NCBI GenBank assembly: GCA_037447655.1
Contig: JBBHKE010000157.1
Span: 1-57,787, forward strand
DNA length: 57,787 nt
Source of the DNA: Zygnema cylindricum
Lineage: Eukaryota > Streptophyta > Zygnematophyceae > Zygnematales > Zygnemataceae
Direction of reading: 5' to 3'
A program made the position numbers and the translations under genes. The notes under the pieces were generated by a model. The model was not told where the DNA came from. It searched no databases and saw only the letters and a list, made by a program, of their open reading frames with translations. Within the stretch, counting starts at the first letter, position 1, and the number at the start of each line of letters is the position of its first letter. Shown here one piece after another: positions 10,301 through 22,232 of this stretch.

Positions 10301-13300
10301 AATACGGCTGTATTTTAGAACCGAGGTATTTTCTGGATGGTGAATTGCGATGAACTGGGAGAAAGCGACGAAAATTGAAGCAACGGATTTCGGTTTATCG
10401 GATTAGACATGTGACTTGCTGGAATTGTGACGTGGCATTTTATTTGTGCTTTCTGTAGTGCTAGTTATTTTATGATTTTTATCCTAGGCGACAAAGCTGA
10501 TTTCGTCACGATTCTCGAGAATCTGGATTTACAAACGACGTCTGTACTGTAATGTACGGAAGTTCCCGACACGAGAGCTGTACGATTTATGAGTGCTGTG
10601 CAGCTTTTTGTCTCTTGTACAGCTTGCATCTATGACTTTCTTTGCTGATTGGTGCAGAATGTCGGTGCCTTTTTTCGAAAAAGTTCCATAGAGCCATCTC
10701 TTCGTACAATAGTAATGAATAAGGCAGTACTATTATACGATCGCTGACTTTTCAAGACTCCACGGAGACACGTGCATGTCTTAAAGTCTTTAAAGTTGGT
10801 TTGGAGCTTTGGATTTGGTCGTTTTGGATTTGGTCGTTTTGAGGTCCTCAGTTCTCAGCAGGTTTGTGTTGGAGGGTCCGCTTGCAGGTTTGTCTTCAAT
10901 GAAGCGACAAACCGTCAAATCATTTAGATTTTATACCACGTGTTATCCCGAGAAGTTCAGGAACACAAGTTGACGGTGTAACAAATATTTGTCGCGAATG
11001 ACATTCTTTCCATCGCAACATATTCCGACGTGCTACGCTATGGTATATGTTAACTTCTAGGAAAGCGTAACAAAAATCGCTAAACGTTTGTGATTCGACG
11101 CCTAACTGTTAGCGTTACGACAGCGTAAGACATAAATATCATACTTTTAACGTCGTCCTAAAATGATCGAATGACGTGGCCTGTAATGAACACGTCATAC
11201 AATAATGCAATGACGTGTCTGGTAATGACACGTCCTCTGCAGGACACGTGGATATTCCCCTCGTAACGCCTCTTTATGAAGGACGCATTTTTACCCGACA
11301 GACTGTTTAACTGTTACTTTGCGCCTGTCGTATATTCGAAGAGATGTCCTCTAAAGTACTGTACTTCACTGTACTATTAGGTTTGGAATGATCGTACGAT
11401 ATTCTATCCCAACTGGCCCGACATTGGAATATTCGAATCGTTTCTTTTGTCCTATCTACAAGTCTCCCGAAACCTCGATCTGACGTGGCAGCCCGATCGG
11501 CCGCTGATACCCGAGGCGCGAGCCGGCGGCCTTTAACATAAATCTGCCTGCGAGATTTGTTCCGCCGACCGCCGCCGATTCGCCCGATTCCAAGTATTGA
11601 TGCCGATCTGATCTCAGCCGTCCGTTTTTCTTGTTTGCAGAATATTCCGGGCGTCGCACGTGTGAGACGCTACGAAGAAGTTCCTGCGTATGACGTGGCA
11701 GCTCTGAGAGCGGCCGTCAGCCGACAGCCTGTCATTGCGTACGTCACTTTGACGGAAGAACTGACTCTATGGACATCTGTAAGCGTTCCTGCAATACCAC
11801 GAAACCCTAAAAAATTATAAAAGTTTTTTCCCTTTTTTTTTATTTTTTTATAAACCGATTGCGAATATATGTTTTACATGTTTTCATCTACTTTCTGACA
11901 CTTCATATCCGTACGTGTGACACGTGGCAGTGGCAAATCTTCCGAGATTCCCGGGGAGACTGTCTGACGGGGGCCATGCTGACGCACGTGCTGACTGTGG
12001 TCGGGTACGGTACGGAAAACGGAGAAGCGTACTGGATTGTACGGAACTCCTTTGGCCTGGAGTGGGGGTCGGGAGGGTACGGACGGATCCTCCAGGGGGT
12101 GTGCGGAATGGGGTCACTCCCCTCCATGTACCCCGTGCTGGCGGGTCAGTACTCTCTCTCTCTCTCTCTCTCTCTCTCGCAAAGCTTTTTTTAGGGTTTT
12201 TTATGGCGATTTTTTAGGATTTTAGGAGGTTTTTGTGAGGGTTTTTGAGGTTTTGTGGAAGTCTTTGAGGGTTTTTGAAGAACTTAACATTTTTGAGAGG
12301 GGTTTGATAGGGCTTTAAGGTTAGGGGTTTAGGGTTTTTAGTATTATGTAGGTTTTTAGGGTTTATTTGGGGTTTTTTAGAAGAGCTTGGTGTCATTTGC
12401 GTAATGAGTTTTTTCATTTTTACTATTTGAATGGTGCTTTTTTGCGTTGCATGTTTTTTTATCCATTGTATATATGTATATATATACATATACATATAGA
12501 TATAGATATACATACACATAAATATTTAGGTGTATCTATCGATATATATANNNNNNNNNNCCTCCCCCTCCCCTTCCCCCTCCCCTCTCTCCCCTTCCCT
12601 CCCTCCCCTCTTTCTCCTCATATTAATTATATACACATTCATTCCTATGAGCATATATTTATCTTTCCCTATTGTACCACCAACTTATTGTGACATACCG
12701 ATATTCACATTTATTTCAAATTTTATGATGATTATGATTATTATGATTTTTATTATGATGATGATTATTATTATTATTATTATTATATATTTTTACATGT
12801 CCCCTGTTTCCGTTCAGTCACCAATTTCTCACTCCGTTTTTCCGTTACCGTTTTTTTTTTCCTCTCCGTGTATTTTTTTTCCTTTTGTGCTTTTTTGTCG
12901 TTTTGTGCTTTTGTCGTTTTGTGTATTTTGTCCGGTAGCGCAGCCTCTTCCTGGATGGTTCCCAGTGAGGGCGCCTTTTTGGTGATTCCGGCGATATCGT
13001 ACTTTGCGTGGTCCTCCGACAACCAGCTGAGCCTAAGAGACTGTGAGACCTCTCTCTCTCTCTTGCTCTCTCTTTCTCTCTTTCTCTCTCTCTTTCTTTC
13101 TCTCTCTCTTGTTTCGTTTGTTTTTGACCATTTATATGCGTTAGATGCTGTTTTAGTTTTTTAACTTTTGTTGGATTCAGTTTTTTTTTCTTTGCTTTGG
13201 GGTTTGTCGTTATCATTACTGTTATTGTTGGCAATGTTTTTTGTTGTTGTTGTTATTGTTGTAGTTGTTTTTTATTGTGATTGTTTTTTGTTATTATTGC

Positions 13301-16300
13301 CATTGTTGTTAATATTATTATTTTTTGTTTGTGTATTTTTGGTATTGTTTTTGTTATAATGTTTGTATATATGATTGTTTGTTTGTTTGATTTACATGTG
13401 ATTGACTTGATGTGTTTCCTTAGTAAGGTTATTTTGTAAGTTTTTGTGTTTTATTTGTTTGCTTCTTTGTTTGAAATGGTTTGTATTTGTGGGTTTCTTT
13501 TGTTGTTGCCTTTATTTATGTCTAATGTTGTTGTTTGTATATTTTTATTTATTTGTATTATTGTCATTAGATATTTTCATTGCCTTATTTTGTCGCTGAT
13601 GTTGCATCTTTGGCCTTTTTTGAGGGTGATGTTTCCCAAGATTTAGGCTATCTTGTCAACATATTGTTTTGTCTTATGTGGTTGAAGGATGACGTTTCTC
13701 ATGTTTTGTACTACCTTGTCACTATCGGTTGTTTTGTCTTATTTGGTTTTGTGGGTGTTGTCTATTTCTTATAGCCTTTTTTTCTCTTTGTCCCATATCC
13801 CACAATTACCTATACTTGGTTCGAGGAGAATTATTACATTTTGTTGAAAAAATTTGCATCATGTTGTTGTGGATACTATTTTTAGTGTGGGTACCATCCC
13901 TAATTTTTGTCTTTTTAATGTTTTGATTCTATTATTGTTATCATTTTTATATGAAATTGTCATCATTGTTCTCCAAACTAGTATTTATGGGATCTCCCAA
14001 TAAATAATAGTACTAATGCCCCTTGGTTTTCCAAATTTTCTCATTTTTGATTACCTAATTAGTCGCCATAAGTCAAAATTTTGTGACATTGGGTGACGAT
14101 GTACGGTTCCAATTTGTTTGTCTTATTATTGCCTTTTTTGGTTTGCTTATGCCTTGCTAAATTCTACGTTTTTTGTCGTTTTCTGTCGCGCGGATTCCCT
14201 ATTTTTTTTGCTACCTCTATCGTCCTGTCTCCGTCTGTGTTCTCTCCGCTACAGTACCGGCCGACAGTACATTTCCTCGGTTTTGTAAGTTGACGTCACT
14301 TTTTTTTTTTCCTATTTGGTGACGTGTGATACTGTACTGTGGTATTTGTCGTTTTGTGGCAGACTCGCGCTACGTGGACATAAATGGGACCGGAATGTTT
14401 ACCCTGGAAAAAGTCGGTCAGTCGTACACATTTACGGAAGTACAGACAGGAAAATGTTTGGACGTTAGCGGGAGGAGCTCCGGCGCGCAAGCTATCCTAC
14501 TAGGTGAAAAAAAATTCTTATTCGCGATATTTCCGTTAAAGTCGATACGGTTTTTACGTGCGTACGAAAAAAAATCATTTGCTAAAAAGTAAAAACATTT
14601 TAAACTGATAAAACTTTTTTTTTGTTTTTTGTTTTTTTTTTTTGGGGCGGGATTGCAGATTGTAGTTCCAGTCTGCCGAGTCAACTGTGGAAGGCAGGAT
14701 CCGTACGGTCATACGACAACAGCGTCCAATGGCGTAACTCGGCTACAGGGCTTTGTCTGGACGCGGTGGACGGCGCCAGGAACTCACCGCTTTTAATGAT
14801 GAGGTGCCGCCGACAAGACAGTTACGGAGTGGCCACGCAGCTTTGGCTGACTCTGCCGCCCTCGGCTGCCGTACGAGAGTCATGTACGGTAAACTGTACT
14901 TTTCTTTAGAATACTGTACTGTAGTTTCGTTTGTACCTGGTGGAAACCACGATTGGCTGGCACTTTATGCTTTAAGGTGGATTTTTAGTGATTTTTTTTT
15001 TTTTTGTATTTTTTTTTTGTCTTTTACGCGGAAAACAGCACCCTCCGGACTTTCTTTGAGGGCCTCTTCTCGCACGCCGCGTACTTATCTGAACACCTTT
15101 TCTAGGCATGCCAGCTGGCAGCCGTATCTTCCCACCAGCGTGGACCTACGAGGACTGCTGCCCTCTCCGAAAGATCAGGGATCCTGCGGTACGAAAGTAA
15201 CAGAAAAAAAAGATGTGGCTTTTTCTTTTTTTTGCTGACGTGTCCCTCAGCGGGATCGCCAACTCGAATCTTCGGTTTCTCACTTCACGTACGGTATTTG
15301 TCTTTTTGGCAGGATCCTGTTCCGTTTTTGGTGCCGTGGCGAGCGTGGAAGGTGCCTATAATGTATTATCGGGCACTGTGCCGCCTTTGTCGTTATCTGA
15401 AGAACAGGTTTTGGACTGTTTCGGGAGCTGCACGGGCGGGTGGCCAGCGGACGTTTATCATTGGATGGCGAGCTGGGGACCGGGAGTGGTGGCCACCGAC
15501 AGATACGGACCGTACACCGGCTCTCCCGGCGCTTGTCGGGTGAGATTAGCTGGCGCTGTGTCATGCTGACGTGGCAATGTGGTGGTACGGTGGTTTGTTG
15601 TGAGAAGGGTGAGAGCCAGAAGTAGTGGCAAGAGCGCGATTCCGGATTTCCCGGGATTCTGTTAGCATCGAGGACGGCGGATCGCGGAAAGTTTGTGGAA
15701 GTTGGCAATATTTGTCGGGGAAGCCTTTATTGAGTTTTGTACTTTTATCTATTCATTCTATAAAACGTATTTTACATGTTTAGTAGTTTAGTTTACAGTG
15801 AGAAGTCCGGGATCTATGCTTGATCAGTTATTCAATCCGTACGGGGAAGTTTTACGTATGGATTGTGTACGATATTTACAGTACTTTTCTGTCATTTAGA
15901 ACTAAATGTAAAGCCAAAATTAACCATTAAATACGGCTGTAATTTAGAACCGGTGTTTTCTGGATGGTGAATTGCGATGAACTGGGAGAAAGCGACGAAA
16001 AGTGAAGCAACGGATTTCGGTTTGTCTGATTAGACATGTGACTTGCTGGAATTGTGACGTGGCATTATTTTTTGTGCTTTCTGTAGTGCTAATTATTTTA
16101 TGATTTTTTATAGAAGGCGACAAAGCTGATTTCGTCACGATTCTCGAGAATCTGGATTTACAAACGAGGTCCGTACTGTACTGTACTGTAGTTCCCCATG
16201 CAAGAGATGTACGGCTTATGAGTTCTGTGCAGCTTTTTGTCTCTTGTACAGCTTGTATCTATGACTTTCTTTGCTGTATGGTACAGAATGTCGGTGCATT

Positions 16301-17719
16301 TTTTCGAAAAAGTTCCATAGAGCCATCAATTCGTACAACAGTACAGTAGTGAATATGGCAGTACTATTATATGATCGCTGACTTTTCAAGACTCCATGGA
16401 GACACGTGCAAGTCTTAAAGTCTTTACTGCCGGTTTGGAGTTTCGGATTTGGTATTTTTGAGGTCCTCAGTTCTCTGCAGGTATGTGTTGGAGTATCCGC
16501 TTGCAGGTTTGTCTTCAATGAAGCGACAAACCGTCAAATCATTTAGATTTTATGCCTCTTGTTATCCCGAGAAGCTCTGGAACGCAAGTTGACGGTGTAA
16601 TAAATATTTGTCGCGAATGACATTTCTTTCCATCGTAACATAAATCGCTTAACGTTAGTGGCACGACGCCTAACTTTTAGCGTCCCGACAACGTAAGACA
16701 TAAATATCACACTTTTAACGTCGTCGTAAAATGATCGAATGACGTGGCTTGTAGTGAACACGCCATGCAATGATGCAATGGCGTGTCTGGTAATGACACG
16801 TCCTCCGCATGACACGTGTACTTTCCCCTCGTAACGCCTCTCTATGATGGACGCCGCGATACATTTTACCCGATTTTTACAGACTGTTTAACTGTTACGC
16901 TGCGCCTGTCGTATATTCGAAGAGGTGTACTGTAAAGTACATCACTGTACTTCACTGTACTATTAGGTTTGGAATGATCGTACGATATTCTATATTTTTG
17001 AATCGTTTCTTTTGTCCTATCCACAAGTCTCCCGAAACCTCGATCTGACGTGGCAACCCGATCGGCCACCGATACCCAAGGCGCGCGCCGGCGGCCTTCA
17101 AAATGAAGCTGCCTGCGAGATTTGGTCCGCCGACCGCCGCCGATTCGCCCGATTCCAAGTATGGCTGCCGATCTGATCTCAGCCGTCCGTTGTTTCGTTT
17201 GCAGAATATTCCGGGCGTCGCACGTGTGAGACGCTACGAAGAAGTTCCTGCGTATGACGTGGCAGCTCTGAAAGCCGCCGTCAGCCGACAGCCTGTCATT
17301 TCGTACATCACTTTGACGGAAGAACTGACTCTATGGACATCTGTAAGCGTTCCTACAATACCACAAAACCCTAAAAATTTCTAAAAATGTTTTTTTTTTG
17401 TTTTTTTTTTTTTTTCCAACTGATTGCGAATATGTTTTTGACATTTGTATGTTTTCATCTACTTTCTGACACCTCATCTCCGTACGTGTGACACGTGGCA
17501 GTGGCAAATTTTCCGAGATTCCCGGGGAGACTGTCTGTTAGGGGCCATGCTGACGCACGTGCTGACCGTGGTCGGGTACGGTACGGAAAACGGAGAAGCG
17601 TACTGGATTGTACGGAACTCTTTTGGACCGGAGTGGGGGTCGGGAGGGTACGGACGGATCCTCCAGGGGGTGTGCGGAATGGGGTCACTCCCCTCCATGT
17701 ACCCCGTGCTGGCGGGTCA

Positions 17720-17759
<40 letters not shown>

Positions 17760-18288
17760 AAAGGTTTTATTAGGGTTTTTTATGGTTTTTAAGGGTTTTA
17801 GGAGGTATTTGTGAGGGTTTTTGAGGTTTTGTGGGGGTCTTTGAGGGTTTTTGAAGGTTCTTAAAAGTTTTGCGAGGGGTTTGACAGGGGCTTTAAGGGT
17901 AGGGGTTTAGGGTTTTTAGTTTTTTTTAGTGTCAGGGTTTGGGATTTTTGGGATTTTAGGGTTTACAGGAGTCTTTTTTAGGGTTGCAGTCAGTTTAAAT
18001 GTTTTTTTATTTGTTTTCAAGATTTATTTTTAGGGTATTGACGTTGTTTTAGGGTTTTTTCAGGTATTTTTACGGTTTCTTTGGGGTTTTTTAGAAGAGC
18101 TTTATTTTTAGGGTATTGACGTTGTTTTAGGGTTTTTTCAGGTATTTTTAGGGTTTCTTTGGGGTTTTTTAGAAGAGCTTGATGTCATTTGCGTTATGAG
18201 TTTTTTTATTTTTATTATTTGATAAAAGCTTTTTATATTCGTATGTATATATGTATGTATATATATACACACACACACATATATATAC

Positions 18289-18373
<85 letters not shown>

Positions 18374-18382
18374 TACATATAC

Positions 18383-18446
<64 letters not shown>

Positions 18447-19006
18447 TTATTTATTTTGGTATCGTCTCCAACCATTTTCAAATCTTTTCCAACTCTTGTC
18501 CGTATTCCGAATCTTGTTTATTTATTTATTTCCACTTTTCTCTTTTTTTTTCTATTATTAGCTTATTACTTATGATTTTCTGTCCATCCTTTTTTTCCTA
18601 ATCGTCCTTCAGTTACGTATATATATTTTTTTCATTAATTTACTCATTTACTTGTTCATTTATTTATTTTATTTATTTATTACTTTTTTAATCAATTACT
18701 TTTATTATTTTTCAGATCTTTAATTTACTCATTTACTTATTCATTCTTTTATTAATTAAGCTTATTTATTTTATTATATTTATTTATTAGTTTTTTAATT
18801 AATTACTTTTATGATTTTTCAGATCCAAGTGGAAATCCCTGCGGAGCTCTAAACCCCTGTGGAGCCGGAAACTGCACTCTATCCTCCTCTCCCTCCACCC
18901 CCTCCTCCCGTTCCTCCTCTCCCTCCCTCCCCTCCTATGAGTGCAGCTGCCCCCCCAAGTATGCGGTGGCCACTAATACGGATGGAACCGAAACTTGTGC
19001 TATTGG

Positions 19007-19087
<81 letters not shown>

Positions 19088-19792
19088 CTCTCCTATCCTG
19101 TCTCTCTCTCTCTTCCTCTCACTCTTTCCCCGTTTGTCTTTCACTCTCTTTCTCTTTCTCTCTCCCCCCCCCTCTTCCTCTCTCTCCCTCCCCTTCTTTC
19201 TCTCTCTCCCCCCTCTTTCTCTGTCTTTCTTTCTCTTTCTCTCTGTCTGTCTGCCTCTCCCTCTCCCTCTCTCTCCTCCTCTCCCTCCCCCCCCCCCCAC
19301 CTTCTCCCCCTCCCCCTCCCTCCTGAATGAAAAATTCTCCTCCCTATCCTTCTTACACATTTCCCTTTTTCCTTTCCTTCCCCTTCCCCCCCCTCCTTCT
19401 CTCCCTCCTCCCCCCTTTTCCCCTCTCTCCCTCTCCCTCTCCCTTCCCCCTTTTTAACTTTCCCAGTGGATATCTGCGGTTCCTCTCCCTCCAACCCTTG
19501 CTCCGCCGGAACTTGTGTGAATAACGGAAACGGAGACTATCACTGCGTCTGTTTTTACGGATATGTGTCAGCTTTCAGTTCCGTTGGCCGTCCGATTTGC
19601 GTCCCGCGTGAGTCTCACCACAGGACAAAACCCATTTTTTTTTGGATTTTTTGAGTTTTTTTGGGGTTTTATTTGAAATGGAATTTTTTTTATGTATTTT
19701 TTTCAGTTTTTAAATAGGATTTACATTTTCGTTTCTTTTTCCATTTTTATTTTATTCCTATCTTGTTGATTTGTGTTTCCATTTCTATTCCC

Positions 19793-19829
<37 letters not shown>

Positions 19830-20054
19830 CCCCACTCTCTCTCTATATATTCATATTTATATTTATTCTTCTAATAATATAAAATGTGATATTAATGTTT
19901 TTATACATGATAAAAGTATATACATATATTTTTCTAATTTCTCGGTTGTAAATAAAGTTCAACAATTTACGGTCAAGCATTTTAAGTTTTTTGGGCCTCG
20001 GTGGAAATAAATTCGATTGATTTTTTTTTTCTACTTGAAGAATTAACATCTTGG

Positions 20055-20096
<42 letters not shown>

Positions 20097-22197
20097 GACC
20101 TCAAACATTAATCTGATCGATTTTAATAAAAAAAAATGACAATTTTAGACTCGTTTTTTTGTTTTGTTTTATTTTATTTTTTATTTTTATTTATTTTTAT
20201 TTATTTATTTATTTATTTTTTACAGCCCAATCGACATCTCAAAAATCGCAAAACTATACGGTTCAAGAAAACGACGATTGTTATTTGATTTCTACGGCTT
20301 TCGGTTTAACCGTCAATAATTTAATTTCTATGAATCCGAGAACGGGAAGGGTAAGTTTTTTTTCCCTCATCTTTGTGCATATTTTTGTTTTTTTTTGTTT
20401 TTTTCTCTACATCCTTGTATTTGTTTTTGGTTTTTTTTTGTATGCGTTTTTTCTGTTTATTGTTTTTTTTTTTAACATGCACTAATGTTGATGCGGTGTT
20501 CTTATTTATTATTTATTTATTTTGCGTCTGAAATTACAGAGATTTTTTTACTTTTTTTTTTTTATTTATTTCATAAACATACCTTTCTAATTTATCTATT
20601 AATTTTTTTTTTTCAATTTTAACTTGCAGAACGTCTGTTCTCCTCTAGTTGTGGGAGATGTCCTAAACGTGACAAATGTCACGCCGTACAATTGCAGTGT
20701 ACTGTATGGAATACAACCGGTAAGAGTTAGTTATTTTTTTTTTTTCTCTTTTTTTCTTTTTTTCATATTTTTCTCATATTTTTCTCTCCCCCCCAATAAA
20801 TTTTCTGTTTCTAGTATCATTTTTTATTTTTTATTTCCGTTTCAGCTTCGGAAGGCGATCCATTTTTTTTTTTTTTTTTTGTTTTCATTTTTAACGGTTT
20901 TGATTCCTTTCTTCATTCCCTTCACCGTACTTCCCCCTCGATCCATTCAGATCCATCTTTCCTCTCCTTCCGGGCTTTCCTTCCATTTCCACTCCATCTC
21001 CCCCCCACCCTCTCCCTCTTTCCCTTGCCCTCTTTCCCTCGCCCTCTCCCTCTCCTTCTTTTTGCCCATATTAACTTTCCTTTTCTTTATTTCTCTCAGA
21101 TTTGCATCAAATCTGGGGTTCCGAATAAGGACCAAATGTGCATTTTGGCGGATAGGGTGGGAGAAGCTGACGTGGCAAATAAGAGCTGTGATGTCATCAT
21201 GGAGAGGAATAAGCAAATTTCACTTTTTGACTTTTACGAAATGAATCGAGGAATCAATTGCGGGAATTTGTTTCTCGGGCAGCAGGTAAAAAAAAAATAG
21301 GAAGGGAGAGAATGTTTCTTTTTGAAAAAATATAAGATCGAATAAAAATCTCTCCGTTTGTGTTTTTTAATTTTTTAGGTTTTATGTTTTTTGTTGTCTG
21401 TTTTTTTTGTGTACATTTTTTTTCTTTTTTTTCTGGATTATATTCTTTCCATATTGGCTCTCTCTCTCTCTCTCTCTCTCTCGTGTCTGTCAATCCGTCC
21501 CCTCTCTTTCCTCTCCTCTGTCTTTCTTACTTCCTTCCCTCTTTCTTCTCTTCCCCTCTCCTTTTCTCTCTCCTTTCCTCTCTCTTTGTCCATTCATCTC
21601 CATCCAACCTCCCTCCTTTCCTCCCTTCCGGCAAAGCCTTCCTGTCCCTCTCCCCCTTCCAGATCCATTCCGTTCATTCTTGATCAGGGTTTCTGTTCAT
21701 CCGTCATTGGAGACTTCTGCGGAACCAGGTAAGGGAAAAACCTTCCTTCTCCCTCCCTCTCCCTCTCTCCCTCACCCCACCCTCTCTCCGTCCCCCCTCG
21801 CGCTTTCCCTCCCGCTTCCCTCCCTCCCTCCTGGTCTGAATCTCTCGCTCTTGATCGCCCACGCTGGGGAAAATTGAGCCGGCCGAGGTCTCGAACCTGG
21901 GACCTTTCACTTAAGCTGCGAATGCACTAACCACTGTGCCACCAGCTTGTGCCACCAGCTCGATGCTGAGCCTGGCTGGTCCATACCCATTTATTTCGGG
22001 CGGCTTCGAGTATGGAATTACCATATTCTACCCCGTATTGAACCGACATCCACGTGCTAATCCAACATCTCCCCCTCCCTCGCTCCCTCCTTCTCCTTGC
22101 TGTGAGAATCAGCGACATTGAACGTATCGCACGGGCTTCAAAGCTTTGGGAACTCTTTTGAGCCGGGGATCGAACTCTAACCGCACACTAGCTATGC

Positions 22198-22232
<35 letters not shown>

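Larger units (their letters stand above)
6712..12550 (+). repeat. Tandem duplication unit 1 (5.8 kb)
   Basis: From the CCTCCCCCTCCCCTTCC tract at 6712 through intron 10 this segment aligns along its length with 12561-18250. The match includes intron text such as the TTATTATTATTATTATATA run and the AGGGTTTT-rich intron 10. Divergence is clear in introns and mild in exons. It ends at the N gap inside a TA/GATA-type microsatellite. Confidence 0.9.
12561..18250 (+). repeat. Tandem duplication unit 2 (5.7 kb)
   Basis: The second copy begins at the first base after the gap, inside the pyrimidine tract of the intron before exon 4. Both breakpoints therefore lie in low-complexity sequence at a scaffold join. 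True tandem duplication, a larger collapsed array, and falsely joined haplotypes are all possible. Confidence 0.9.

Noticed and set aside
18138-18601. Open frames rich in Tyr-Ile or Val-Cys
   Set aside because: Products of the (TA)n/(CA)n microsatellite.
21870-21960. A functional tRNA gene
   Set aside because: A and B boxes are present but no acceptor or anticodon stem closes, so it is SINE-like.
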